This document shows, in pieces, positions 23,338 to 34,538 of a stretch of DNA of 64,000 nt. Under the pieces are notes generated by a model. It did no database searches and was not told where the DNA came from. It was given only the letters and a program-made list of their open reading frames with translations. Source of the DNA: Knufia peltigerae (lineage: Eukaryota > Ascomycota > Eurotiomycetes > Chaetothyriales > Trichomeriaceae); the NCBI GenBank assembly GCA_030247855.1, contig JAPDRN010000026.1, positions 248,001-312,000 of the forward strand, given 5' to 3'. Position 1 is the first letter of the stretch. Each line of letters starts with the position of its first letter. The position numbers and the translations under genes are program-made.

Positions 23338-24066
23338 GTCGTGCAAGAAAACCACCAACAACGACTCGGATATTGAAAGAAATGTACCATGTCTCTGTTG
23401 ATGTGATGGTGGAAAGAAGAAGAAGAAAAGAGCATTAATAGCCCCCGCCCCCCCGAAGGACGAGTAACGGTCATGACAAAGATGGGACGATCGTTTTTCA
23501 TCATCATCAAAACTGTATGAATAGCACCATTGAGAAATTCAATTCAATTCAATTTGAACTTTCTTCCGCACCAAGCACTCAAGCACTCAAGTATTCAGAT
23601 ACTCAAGTACTCCACCTCCCCGTTATTTTCTTTGTCGGAACACAACAACTTCTCAATCTGTGTACACCCGTTACCGTCAGCTCATGTTGAAATTCAAGTG
23701 TGATCCCTGTGGAAGATAACACATGCAAAGAGACACCCCGTAGCAATTCCGAGTTCAAGAGGAGAAGAAACACAAACTTCCGCATACGCTTTTGCTCATT
23801 ACTCGTTGAAAGTCAAACATCATCTATTCACCACAGCTTTGTTGTTGTTGTTTTTGTTTTTGCCATAAACACGACACCGATCCTGATTCATACCCAACCG
23901 ACGCTACCAAAGCAAAAAAGTACCAAGCCTGCCTGTGCTGTGCTGTGCTGTGCTGTGCCTCGGACCCGAGATGTTGAAAACTCCGATCATGCAGTAGTAG
24001 TAGTAGAAAAAAAATCCCCATTCAGATACAATATATTTGGGCTAACCCGAAACGACGATTTAGGAA
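23338..24066. other. Convergent 3' region with simple repeats
   Basis: The spacer lies between the 3' ends of the repeat-protein gene and GCV2. It holds (TGTGC)5 at 23934-23958, a short AGT-repeat tract near 23993-24006, tandem AATTC and CAAGCACT/CAAGTACT units around 23538-23610, and no gene. Confidence 0.5.
23934..23958. repeat. (TGTGC)5 pentanucleotide microsatellite
   Basis: Five perfect TGTGC units are found in non-coding DNA downstream of two convergent genes. Confidence 0.9.
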
Positions 24067-27000
24067 TTACGTCGGCATGGGGGCCTGAAGTCCAGTGAAT
24101 CCTTCCTCTTCATATCCCTCGACTGGCGTGCAGGTACAGAAAAGATTGGTGTCGCCAAAGGCATCGTCAACACGAGCCACCGTGGGCCAGAACTTCTTCT
24201 CTCGAAGCCATGGCAGTGGATACGCTGCTTGTTCTCGGGTGTACGGGCGATCCCAATCCTTGCCCAACAGATCGGCTTGAGGGTGGGGTGCCATCTTTAG
24301 GACATTGCCTTCTCGTGGAACCTGACCATCTTCAACCGCCTTGATCTCCTTTCGGATTTCAATCAATGCGTCGCAGAACCGATCAAGCTCTTCCTTCGAC
24401 TCCGACTCGGTCGGTTCGATCATCAAAGTGTTTGCGACCGGCCAACTCATTGTTGGTGCGTGGAACCCATAATCTTGGAGACGTTTGGCGATATCGATGG
24501 CTTCGACACCGGCGGTCTCCTTGAAACCACGAGCATCCAGAATGAACTCGTGTGCACAGCGACCGTTCGCATTCGTGTAGACAATTGGGTAATGAGGTCG
24601 GAGACGAGACATGATGTAATTGGCATTCAACAATGCCATCTCCGTTCCATGCTTGAGACCATTGCCACCCATAAGTTGAATATAGGCATAGCTGATTGGT
24701 AGGATTGAAGCACTACCCCATGGAGCAGAGCTGACCGGAGAAATGGCTGTCGTTGCCCGATTGGTACCCTGGTGAGGGTCGACGTGAGGGTGGAATGGCA
24801 GGAATGGCTGGAGGTGCTCTTTGACGGCGATGGGTCCAACACCAGGGCCACCTCCGCCGTGAGGAATACAAAAAGTCTTGTGCAGATTGAGATGGCAGAC
24901 ATCAGCACCGATCTCGCCGGGGTTACACAGACCAATCTGAGCGTTGAGATTGGCACCGTCCATGTATACCTGTCCTCCATGGTCGTGTACAATTTGGCAG
25001 ACCTCCTTGATCGCAGGCTCAAACACACCGAATGTACTTGGGTAGGTGACCATGATAGCAGCCAGCTCGTCCTTATGCTTCTCACATTTCGCTTTAAGAT
25101 CTTCCACATCCAAGTTGCCGGTTTTCGTATCACATTTGAGAGGAACGACCTTCATTCCTGCCATGGCAGCTGATGCAGGATTAGTACCGTGCGCAGAGAC
25201 AGGGATCAGACAGATGTTTCTCTTCTTGGTCGTCTCCTTGCTGTCAAGATACTTCTTGATCACTCGCAAGCCAGCAAACTCTCCCTGAGCGCCAGAGTTG
25301 GGTTGGAGGCTGACATCTTGCATGCCAGTGATCGCAGTAAGAGCATCGGACAATCTTTTGAACAGTTGTACATATCCCTGAGCGTTTTCAATGGGAGCAA
25401 AAGGATGAAGTTTCGAGAATCCATAGAAGGATACTGGCAGCATCTCGGTGGTCGCATTAAGCTTCATGGTGCAGGATCCAAGCGGGATCATGGAATGGAC
25501 AAGCGATAGATCTTTTGACTGTAAATGATAGATGTATCTGAGCAACTCGGTCTCAGAATGGTACGAGTTGAAAACGGGATGCGTCAAATAAGGTGTTTGT
25601 CTCTTTAGTGCGGGTGGAATTGGGTCAGTGTTCGAGGCTGCGACAAAGTCTGGCTTCTTGAATGCGGCCATGTACTCAGAGTTCGGGACGCCAAAACATT
25701 CAAGAAGATGGCCCAGATCTCTGCTTGAAGTGGTCTCGTCAATGGAAAGACCGAGAAGATTGTCGTTACCCGAAAGTGTAAGACGACGTAACATGATCTC
25801 CTTTTTTTGTGCGGCCGCTAAGACCTTTTGATAATCATTCTGGTCCTTTGCACGTACAGTGATTGTATCAAACAGAACCGATCCATCTTTTCCTAAGCCC
25901 TCCGTGACAATTTCATATCCTTTAGATTTGAGCATGTGTTGAGCAAACCTGGTCATGGCTGATATTCTCTCCGCAATCTTTTTGAGACCTTGTGGACCAT
26001 GGTAGATGGCGTAAAAAGCGCTCATATTTGCGAGGAGAGCCTGAGCGGTGCAAATGTTACTGGTGGCCTTCTCTCTTCTGATATGCTGCTCGCGAGTCTG
26101 AAGAGCTAGACGCAGAGCTGAGTTTCCAAGACGATCTTTGGAAACACCAACAAGCCGACCCGGGATCTTACGTTTGTGCTTCTCGTTGCAGGCGAAGAAA
26201 GCCGCGTGAGGGCCTCCATATCCCAGAGGAACACCGAATCGTTGGGAGTTTCCAAAAGCAACATCGGCGCCAAATTCTCCTGGAGCCTTGAGACGAGTCA
26301 GAGCCAGAAGATCGGTGGCTACACTGAACGTTGCCTCAGCAGTGTGGACGACATCTGACAGATGTTGAAAGTCGAAGACACCTCCCGTTGTGTCAGGATA
26401 CTGTGCTAGCACACCAATCAGGTTGGCACCCTGATCTTTGACAAGCTTGCAGTCATCCTTCAGCACATCTCCCACCACAATGTTGATGCCGAATCCCGTC
26501 GCTCTGGATTCGAGCACTGCGATTGTTTGAGGGTGGACACGATCCGATACCACAAATACCTTGCCAGGCTTTCTCTGTCGAGACATTGGGAGAGCGTTCA
26601 TTGAGAGGGTCATGGCTTCTGCTGCAGCAGTGCCCTCGTCTAGGACTGAGGCATTGGCAATGGCGAGACCCGTGAGGTCAGTCACAAGAGTCTGAAAGTT
26701 CAACAGCGACTCGAGACGGCCTTGGCTGATCTCAGCTTGATAAGGCGTGTAACTGGTGTACCATGCAGGGTTCTCGAGGACATTTCTCTGAATCACAGTA
26801 GGTGTGTTCGTATCGTAGTATCCTGCTCCGATGAAAGACCGCCACGCATTGTTAGCGTTTTGCAGGCTATGGAGTTCTCTTTCGATCCCTTGTTCATGCA
26901 GGCCCTCGCCGTTTTCCTTCCCAAACATGTTCTGCACGACCAGAGGCTTCTTAGCACGGATATCTGCAGGCAGTGTCTGACTGATGAAGTCGTCGAGATC

Positions 27001-27270
27001 CTTGGCCGGCGGATCGAGTGCCTTGACCATCTGCACCTCATCCTTTCGAGAAGGGCCGATGTGTCTATCGCTGAACAAAACATCTCTTTCCAGGAAACTC
27101 AGCCCTTCAGTGGTCTGACGCTCGGGCGCGACTCGCTGGCGAAGGTGTTGCTGCTGAGATAGGCATCGCACGCAGATATGGGATAGGTCGATTGGTTTGG
27201 AACGAGGCTGCAGCAGCAATCGCCTGGCCGGCAGGGAGGCTCGCGGTAAGGCTACAAGAGCAGAAGCCAT
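24067..27270 (-). CDS. GCV2: Glycine dehydrogenase (decarboxylating), P protein, mitochondrial
   Basis: A single exon encodes 1067 residues from MASALVALPRASLPARR. The first 50 residues are Arg-rich without acidic residues, a typical mitochondrial presequence; 30 more in-frame codons upstream are less likely to be used. The protein has the two-lobed P-protein layout: DRHIGPSRKDEVQMVKAL at the start of the first lobe, and in the second lobe HLNLHKTFCIPHGGGGPGVG, whose Lys (near residue 800) carries pyridoxal phosphate. SWPVANTLMIEPTESE and the C-terminal TNLFCTCTPVE also fit. The enzyme decarboxylates glycine and passes the aminomethyl group to the lipoyl H protein. It supplies one-carbon units and has no link to the neighbouring cluster. 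Confidence 0.97.
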   Translation of the reverse strand: MASALVALPRASLPARRLLLQPRSKPIDLSHICVRCLSQQQHLRQRVAPERQTTEGLSFLERDVLFSDRHIGPSRKDEVQMVKALDPPAKDLDDFISQTLPADIRAKKPLVVQNMFGKENGEGLHEQGIERELHSLQNANNAWRSFIGAGYYDTNTPTVIQRNVLENPAWYTSYTPYQAEISQGRLESLLNFQTLVTDLTGLAIANASVLDEGTAAAEAMTLSMNALPMSRQRKPGKVFVVSDRVHPQTIAVLESRATGFGINIVVGDVLKDDCKLVKDQGANLIGVLAQYPDTTGGVFDFQHLSDVVHTAEATFSVATDLLALTRLKAPGEFGADVAFGNSQRFGVPLGYGGPHAAFFACNEKHKRKIPGRLVGVSKDRLGNSALRLALQTREQHIRREKATSNICTAQALLANMSAFYAIYHGPQGLKKIAERISAMTRFAQHMLKSKGYEIVTEGLGKDGSVLFDTITVRAKDQNDYQKVLAAAQKKEIMLRRLTLSGNDNLLGLSIDETTSSRDLGHLLECFGVPNSEYMAAFKKPDFVAASNTDPIPPALKRQTPYLTHPVFNSYHSETELLRYIYHLQSKDLSLVHSMIPLGSCTMKLNATTEMLPVSFYGFSKLHPFAPIENAQGYVQLFKRLSDALTAITGMQDVSLQPNSGAQGEFAGLRVIKKYLDSKETTKKRNICLIPVSAHGTNPASAAMAGMKVVPLKCDTKTGNLDVEDLKAKCEKHKDELAAIMVTYPSTFGVFEPAIKEVCQIVHDHGGQVYMDGANLNAQIGLCNPGEIGADVCHLNLHKTFCIPHGGGGPGVGPIAVKEHLQPFLPFHPHVDPHQGTNRATTAISPVSSAPWGSASILPISYAYIQLMGGNGLKHGTEMALLNANYIMSRLRPHYPIVYTNANGRCAHEFILDARGFKETAGVEAIDIAKRLQDYGFHAPTMSWPVANTLMIEPTESESKEELDRFCDALIEIRKEIKAVEDGQVPREGNVLKMAPHPQADLLGKDWDRPYTREQAAYPLPWLREKKFWPTVARVDDAFGDTNLFCTCTPVEGYEEEGFTGLQAPMPT

Positions 27271-28022
27271 GGTGAGAGATAGGTGGATTTGACGATACAC
27301 GACCACATCAACCCTGCTCCTCAAAAGAAGTTGGAAGGAGGAAAGAAAATCGGAAAGCAATTGAGAAACTGGCGGCGCAAGTGGCCTTGAGAGCGAGCGA
27401 TAGTACGGATATGTGACCCTCCAAATGCTTTACACGCGATAAAAAAGATGCTGTTCGGACGCTTGTTCGGCGGACTTGTGGCCGCCCTGTGACCCGCCAA
27501 TCATAGCCTGCTTACCTAATGTAAAGAGACCGGCTTCTCCAATGGATCCTCAACCCTTTTTCAGGCACCTTTTCCCATGCAACCTTGTCGCTGGGAGGGC
27601 GTGGGAATAGTCCAGGTCATCCATCATTCATTACCTTCGTTTGCTCTCTCTCCCGCTATCGGATTTCCTTAGTCATGAACCGACAACTACAAGTACAGCA
27701 CTCCATCCCATGGGTCACTGCGATTTCATCGGGGATTTCGGTCCGTGAGGACATCAATGGCAACACTGACACTATGAGTTCGAGTATTCCGTTGTTAGAT
27801 TACTCGGCCTACGTTGCTGCCTGCCTGGGACAAACATCTCACAAGCACCATATTTAGGTAGGTATCGATCAATTGTGGTTTGTCCATTTTACCGTCCTAT
27901 CAAAGGAACTCATATGAACCTTGCATGAGTACACCTGTTCTTCCAATCATAAGGTACAAAGATACACCGCCCCTTGGGCTTGAGAGAAAAATCAAGCATA
28001 CCCCCGAGTAGGCCTGAAAGCT
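27271..28022. promoter_or_regulatory. GCV2 promoter region and permease 3' region
   Basis: The region upstream of GCV2 contains a CCAAT box (CCGCCAATCATAG, about 27493-27505), 230 bases before the start. The rest, towards 28022, is the 3' side of the permease. This is the left boundary between housekeeping genes and the catabolic cluster. Confidence 0.5.
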
Positions 28023-29924
28023 CTAGTGATGAAGCAGAATGGACCGTGGCCCATGATAATGTTTTTTAGCATGAACGAACCAATTGACGACAGCGATTGT
28101 CACGAATCCAACCACAACGACACTGGCGTAATCTAAAACACACAAAATGGTGTTAGCCTGAGTTGAACATTTCGAAACACGCATGAGGGGATGTCCAGGG
28201 TCCAACTTACTCATGGATTTGGCCGTCACTGGTCGACTTGCCGGGAGGAAGAAGAAAACTGTCGTGACTGATAACGCAAGCACTGATACGATATTCGCAA
28301 CCCAGCCTACTATTTTTGGAAGCCTGAATGGACGCGTTCGTGGTAGGGCAAGCTCTGAACGGCGATTATACAACAAACACACTATGGGTATGGCCAAAGT
28401 GGTCTGCTGCAGGACGATGGCCGTTCCTACCAAGGCGTTGTATGCTATCGAGGTTTCAAAATCAGCCCCTGATGATTGATGACAGTGATGGGATGAGCGG
28501 AGTGAGGGACATACCTAGCGTGGATACCAAGAACAGAATACCCACGAGGAACATCAAGCTGAAGTTCAACAACAAAGCGTTGACAGGAGTATTGAGTTTT
28601 TTATTCACGGTTGCCCAGGTTCCAGGAAAGACCAAAGCCTGATCTAACCCAAGACTAAGTGCCATCATGGAAGCAACCTGCTGGCAGGCAACGCTTCCGA
28701 TAGGAAGCATCACGATGATTGCAACTGTGAAGGCGATCGCAGGTGCCGTTAACCCTGTGGCTTGTATCCAGAGTTCGAAGAGGACGAAGCCAGAAGGTGT
28801 CGTGAGGACTGATGTTACATCCGAAATCGAGTAGAGGACCGCGAGCGCAAAAACGAGGGACGAAAGAAACGAAATGATCAGAGAGGCCAAAATTGTCCTG
28901 GGAACCACGACAGCCGGTCGGTTGACCTCTGCGACCAAGTGAGCAGCTCCGTCAAGTGGCATGAAAGCAATGACCGGACCAGCCAATGCGATCATGAATT
29001 GTGTTCCAAGAGACCAGCCAGATCCTTCCGATGTAGACAACCAGACGTATGAAGATGGTTGCTTGTCGTGTTGCATGACCAGGCATGTTACCGTGATGAC
29101 CACAAAAGACACCAAGCTTAATATGACTATGAAAGTCAGATACTTTTCGTTTGTAGAAGTAAAACACAAATTAAAGTTACTTACAGCCAAATTCATAGAA
29201 TTTGCCTAGGCCTCTGTGCAAGAAGAGGTTGAACAGAAGTGCTAGGACATTGATAGCCTCGTAGATCAAGAACATAGTCCAAGGCTTCATGAAGTAGTCG
29301 GGGTTGGCATTGATTGCAAGAGCATTGATACTGTTGGCGACAGCTCCCATGCTCGAAGCACACATCATAAGCCATGAAAACCAACTGAGGAAGCCACAGA
29401 AATAGCTCTATGTGTGATATAAGTCAGAACCAGATACGACAGAAGTTTTCCCATTCCCCTCAAAAGACTTACAGAAGCGCGGTTGACGCTTGCCGGGGCC
29501 AGAATAGACGTCCAATGATACTGGCCACCAGTAGTCGGATACGCGGACACCAGCTCACAAAGAGTCAGACCGACGCAAGCGTAAATGATGGTTGTCGCGA
29601 TGAGACCCCAGATTGTATTCGCCGGACCGTAGAAGAGCGAGATTGACAGGTTGGCAGCGACCACCAACCAACTGTTGCTGATGCTGTATCCGGCGGACAG
29701 AATACCGTAGAAAGATAGATCCTTTTTCAGAGGAAGAGATCGAGACGCTCCAAGGTCATCCCATGTGCCAGTCTCTCCGGCTATGGATATGTTAGACTCG
29801 ACATCTGTAGGAGTCTGCTCAGAAACGGAAACCAGCAGGCAGGAAAGGGTGGATGTTACTTACTGCTCTTCACGTTGGACCCGCTTTTCTGAAGATCAGA
29901 AGCTGTAGACTCTGCAGTGTCCAT
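28023..29924 (-). CDS. APC-superfamily amino acid/GABA/choline-type permease
   Basis: Six exons (29924-29864, 29780-29473, 29407-29185, 29126-28515, 28468-28211, 28132-28023) encode 523 residues with about 12 hydrophobic segments. The first membrane pair carries LSFYGILSAGYSISNSWLVV and YACVGLTLCELVSAYPTTGGQYHW, a signature of fungal GABA/choline/uga4-type permeases. GASRSLPLKKDLSF precedes the first helix. The introns (83, 65, 58, 46, 78 nt) all keep frame. It sits at the left end of the cluster and would act at the plasma membrane or vacuole. Its substrate here is unknown, and import of a nitrogen-containing or carboxylate substrate is a guess. A CGG-CCA-CCG site lies 235 bases upstream. 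Confidence 0.92.
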
Positions 29925-30789
29925 GTTGGATAGAAAGGATGTGCAGAAGCAGTTTGGTTGTATTTGTTTTTTGAACTCTGCAACTGTGGAACAGCACAAC
30001 TGCACAGGAAACGATTCTGAACCATTGTTCTGGTCGTGTGAAGCATTGTCTCTAATATAAATGATTTTGACGAGGTCCAAGGAGGGGCAGACTAGCTAAA
30101 AGCTAATGGTTGTATACGAAGCGCCACCAAACTGCCCAAAATAGAGCTCAGGAAAGACCGGCCACCGAGTTCCGGGCACCAGAGATAACTTATCAGCCCC
30201 CTTGGTATAGGAGCCTGTCTTCAGACAACCCCGATAAGATGACAATGATAGGGATCTCTTACGGACAGCCCGGACGTTGCTGAAGAGGAAATGAGGCAAC
30301 GTTCACTAAAACCGCACTGATTCCCAATTTACCATACTCTCTGCGACAGCGAATCCGAGATTCTCTAGCGAAATGGCCATGTAGAGATAATTTTGCCACA
30401 AGCTTGCTTCTCCGCTCCGGGGAAGAGTCTGGGGGCATGGAAACCCGTTGACCCCGAAGCCTCGAAGTCGAGGGTGCTAGATTTTAAAGACGCGGGCTGA
30501 ACATGGGGGCGGCCCGTGCTCCTCGACATCGTCTTTGAGAAACACGGGAAGTAGACAAGAAGCTTTCCTACCAAAGATGTAATGTGACTTGTTCTGGAAT
30601 TCAAAGCCCGGTTTTCCGTAAAGCGTTGTTGTCAGAGAAGAGACCCGTAGCTGTCTGTTCCTCGTACAACTATGTAGAAAGATTGAACAGATTACAGAGG
30701 ATGACTCATCCAAATGATTTTCACCCCTATTACATCCCTCTGAGGCCATGCATGGCTAGTAGTTCGTCATAGAATTCTAGATTACTTCG
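29925..30789. other. Intergenic region between P450 and permease
   Basis: The spacer lies between tandem minus-strand genes and carries the permease promoter and the P450 3' region. It contains a CGG-CCA-CCG inverted half-site pair at 30159-30167 and other CCGG-rich spots near 30170 and 30416. Short frames in it do not look coding. Confidence 0.4.
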
Positions 30790-32792
30790 TTACAGTGGCC
30801 GAGACCTCATCATTATCTCCCCATCTGGAGCTGGAGAAATCTAAATTGTGTAGAAGTCAGTCAGTGGTGGTTCGCGAGCAACGTTTACTTATCAGTAGTA
30901 GTAAAGGAGCAAGTAGAGAACTTACGATTGCTTCGAACTCTTGATCCGCTGGTCGTTTATGCCCTTCTCCCAGTTTGACATCATAGTGTAAGAGGATCTC
31001 TGAAACTATGAGCTTGATATTGATATGTCCTAAGAATCTCCCTGGGCACGCGTGACGACCGAAACCAAACGACAGATCATTGAGGCCGACACTGACGTAG
31101 AGGTGTTTGTTCTCTTCTCCTGGATTCTGCCGATCACGATAGAAGCGAAGACCATCGAACTCCTCGGGGCTGGAATAAATCTTTTCATCGACCTGTATCG
31201 CAGCAGTAGGAGCTTCGAGCTTTGTTCCTTTTGGAATAAACAGGCCGTTCGAAAGAGTGATGTCAGAGGTAGCGGCGCGTTGGAATGTAGCTGCATGAAG
31301 TCAGTTCGTTAATCGCGTGTATCTTCTCCTCGGCATCATAAACAAGTTATAAAATGGATGGAAAGCGAAGACATACAAAGATCTGGGGCATGAAGCCTTT
31401 GACTTTCCTTGATAAAGCTATCAAGCTTTTTCATCTCAAAGACCGCGTCTCTGGTTAAGAATCCATCTTTGTCCCGTTCGGCATTTTGGACCTCTTCTCG
31501 AAGGATAGGAATATATTCTGGATGGTCGGCAAGATCATACAAGACTTGAACAATCGATGCAAACGTCGTCACGGTGCCAACTGCAACAAGCGTCATCTGG
31601 TACAACAGCTGCTTCTCTACATCGTAAGCAATGTCCTCGTTTTTGCCGCTGGTCATGTAGTCTAGCATCGAACCAGGCTGTTCCAGAAACTTGCCACCGG
31701 AAGCTTTTTTCCGGTTCAGTGAATCAACAACGAAAGGGCGTGCTCTCCGCCATTGATCATTGATGGCAGCACGTTCTGGTATGAAGCGATGAACAAAAGG
31801 TCGCAGGTAAGGTGGCCATGCTTTTAAAGCCCTTATGCAATCGAATGTTGATAACACATATCCAGTGGATGCGTCCACCCATTCTTCACTTCGACTCGCT
31901 GCTGTGCCATGAAAGACTCGGGCATTGGTGTAGCCAACAAGTTTCAGAATCCGATCGTGAATTTTGACCGGAGTCCAATCTGCTTGATATTTAAGCATGG
32001 ACTATCTCACCAGTAATTCTAATAGTGAATCGTACCTTGAAATACACCAATTGTTTGTTCCCTGTTTTGAATGACAATATCATGCATGACCGGAGTAAGA
32101 GCACCTGATTGAACGTCAGTTACTGCTTTGGCCATGTTTCTACAATATTGGCACGGCTTACCTAGAGATGGATTGAACTTGCCCTTGATAGCGTTGATCA
32201 CATTATCTGGAGCTCCACCAAAGAATGTGTAATCCTTTTGCATATCCTGGTTTTGGTCTATTGTTAGTCAAAGATCAGGGCCACTTGAAGAAACTACCGA
32301 CATTGTCAATTGATACTTGGAAGCTAAGATGCGGGTTGCTTTTAAGCTCATCCAGATATCGGACTGGCAGAACGAGCTTGATGCCTGTGACATTATGTCA
32401 GTGTGCGCTTCCTTCGCCTGTGAATCACTATTACCATCATTGGTATCCAAACCATATATTTCGTCGTGATACTGATAATTTGTAAGCGGCTCGATACATA
32501 TAATGGCCTTGAAGACTCTGACCTGGTCGTAACCCTTCTGCATCAATTCCCTTGACCTATAGCAATATGCCAGTCGACGATCTCTTGCAGTTCTCACTTC
32601 TTCCTGAAGGAGTATTGGAACCTTTAATCTTGGACGTAATTGGTAGGGGATAATGATGATGAGCAGAGCACATAGTATGGCTATACCAATAGCACTAAAC
32701 GTGACTGCTGTGCCGCCGAAGATCGATAGCTGTGACGCTCTGGAGAAATGTCCAAGAAACATTGTATCAATTGGAAAGCTTGACTGTGCCAT
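30790..32792 (-). CDS. Membrane-anchored cytochrome P450 monooxygenase
   Basis: Eight exons (32792-32523, 32471-32435, 32384-32302, 32246-32162, 32104-32036, 31982-31377, 31290-30926, 30840-30790) encode 521 residues. A hydrophobic anchor spans about residues 25-50 (FSAIGIAILCALLIIIIPYQ). The K-helix ExxR is KESQRLHAP, the heme loop is FGFGRHACPGRFLG with the Cys that binds heme iron, and the C terminus reads ISPAPDGEIMMRSRPL. The I-helix region is LVAVGTVTTFASI. Small exons near the N terminus (37-85 nt) rebuild expected P450 text such as RELMQKGYDQYHDEIYGL. It would hydroxylate a hydrophobic substrate at the ER with a P450 reductase. It is head-to-head with the SDR gene, suggesting paired expression. 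The substrate is unknown. Confidence 0.94.
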
Positions 32793-33481
32793 TATCAACA
32801 GTAGACGATGTTATCAAGCCGAAATGATATGATCAAGCTGACCCTCTGTTGATGCTCTCTTTTCCAAACACCTGAAGTCAACTGGAATCTTTCGATTTCT
32901 GTCCATCGATCTGGCCCACACCGTAGTTACAGTCTACTGCTTGCCTCTGCAGTTGGACTAGGCTTATCGAACTAGGTGGGTCAGCCACTCTGCTGTCAGA
33001 TCGGCCAATATCGAGTCTTAATTCTTGCCTGAAAGGAATGTGCAAGCCGACAGTTGTCTCGCAACCTCCTTAGGATCTGGTCGGATCATGGCCGCGCTCG
33101 GAAACGACGTAGGACTTACCCATCCGGAGACGCGAATTTCAGATAAGGCAAGGATGAGGTTGACTTACCAACAGTGTGGAACTGACGATGTAGAGTCCGG
33201 GGGGTGTGCGAAGGTCGGCTTCCGGACTGCGGATTCCGGATCCCCTTTATCGACCCCACAAAGCATCGTCAATCAAGTATTCCAGACCAGGTTCGACTCA
33301 TCACCAATGTCCAGCCAAGTGACGCCGAGCTCATGCCGAGATGGCAATGACTAAGACGATCCAGTAGGTATTGTATCTGTCATTTCTCAAATTGGATGAA
33401 CAAGAGCACATCGCTGGAGCTCTACAACTAGTGCGAGCTTCGACGACGGCACAATTACCCAAACCTCTCAAACCGAAAAAA
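32793..33481. promoter_or_regulatory. Divergent promoter region, P450 / SDR
   Basis: This 689-bp region drives two cluster genes in opposite directions. It contains the palindrome-like GCGGATTCCGG at 33229-33239, flanked by further CCGG half-sites (GTCCGG ending 33200, TTCCGGA at 33220-33226). Confidence 0.6.
33229..33239. promoter_or_regulatory. Candidate Zn2Cys6 regulator site (CGGATTCCGG)
   Basis: GCGGATTCCGG has inverted CGG/CCG half-sites separated by ATT. The same 10-mer occurs at 35875-35884 and, on the other strand, at 51828-51837. It lies 243 bases before the SDR start and 437 before the P450 start. Confidence 0.5.
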
Positions 33482-34318
33482 ATGGCAGACGCAACTCCAA
33501 CATCAACTTTTCAACAGCCCAAGACGCTCCTTGGAAAAACAGCAGTAATCTCTGGTTCATCTACCGGGATCGGTGCTGCTATAGCTCGTGAATTATCAGC
33601 CAGGGGTGCCAATATTGTTCTCAACTACCCATTTCCCGACCTGAGGGCAGATTGCGAAGCTGTTGGCAACACACTCCTTACGTCTTGGATTGCAGTATGT
33701 GCGGATCTTTCTACAATGGAAGGCCCGCAGGTTCTGGTCGATGCTGCTGTTAAGCGTTTTGATCACATACATATTCTGGTCAACAATGCGGCAATTGTCC
33801 CTCACGGTCCGACCTGGGAGATTGATGCAACGAAATGGGACAGAGCCATGAATCTCAATGCCAGGGGTACTTTCTTCCTGACGAAGGCCGCCCTTCCGCA
33901 TCTTACACCATACAAACTTTCATCTCCAGCAGCAGACTCTGGCGTCTTGGGAGGCTCCCGAATTATTTGCATAGGATCTGGAGCCGGGAGACTCCCACAG
34001 CCTGGATTGATTGCCTACGCTGCAACCAAGGGAGCGTTGGAGTCCATGATCAAGAATTGGGCCAAGGAATTACCTCCAGTATATGGCTGCACTGTCAATG
34101 GAGTAGCACCGGGCCCTGTCAATACGGAGACATTCCGAAAGAGTTTTGCACATGAGCTGGACGAGGTCAAGGTAGCCTTTTCTGAGGCCACTCCGTGCGA
34201 AGGCAGCCTCGCAGACGAGGATGATATTGCATGGACTGTCGCTTTTCTGGCCGAACCTCGATCAAAATGGATCAATGGAGAGTACATCAATGTGAATGGA
34301 GGACACACGATAGTATGA
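33482..34318 (+). CDS. Short-chain dehydrogenase/reductase (SDR)
   Basis: A single exon encodes 278 residues from MADATPTSTFQQPKTLLGKT. The longer frame upstream lacks an ATG. The classical SDR features are present: cofactor motif SGSSTGIGAAIA near residue 23, NNAA near 105, active-site Ser in ICIGSGAG about residue 165, and YAATK (Tyr and Lys about 178-182). PGPVNTET follows as in NAD(P)-dependent alcohol dehydrogenases and 3-oxoacyl reductases of this group. It probably interconverts an alcohol and a ketone. Gene order suggests it acts on the product of the adjacent P450, and could supply a ketone to the Baeyer-Villiger enzyme. It converges on the bicupin gene with 220 bp between stop codons. 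Confidence 0.93.
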   Translation: MADATPTSTFQQPKTLLGKTAVISGSSTGIGAAIARELSARGANIVLNYPFPDLRADCEAVGNTLLTSWIAVCADLSTMEGPQVLVDAAVKRFDHIHILVNNAAIVPHGPTWEIDATKWDRAMNLNARGTFFLTKAALPHLTPYKLSSPAADSGVLGGSRIICIGSGAGRLPQPGLIAYAATKGALESMIKNWAKELPPVYGCTVNGVAPGPVNTETFRKSFAHELDEVKVAFSEATPCEGSLADEDDIAWTVAFLAEPRSKWINGEYINVNGGHTIV

Positions 34319-34538
34319 CAGGATGACCAGGAGACCAGATTAGGCACAGATATGAATGAATACTCACTTGAAGAAAATCCTTAGAATTAGAATGTAACCA
34401 TTGTACTAGACTATAGCTGACTACACAATTTGATGAAGAAAGCATCTACTCAATCCTCAAAGTACACACACTTGTATTCGGACTTTGACATATCGCTCCA
34501 TTATGTATGGACCAAACTCTGTCCTAAAACAAGACAGA

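Noticed and set aside
33371..33481. Upstream extension of the SDR frame
   Set aside because: The extension begins at a TTG, has no ATG, and lies upstream of a good ATG at 33482.
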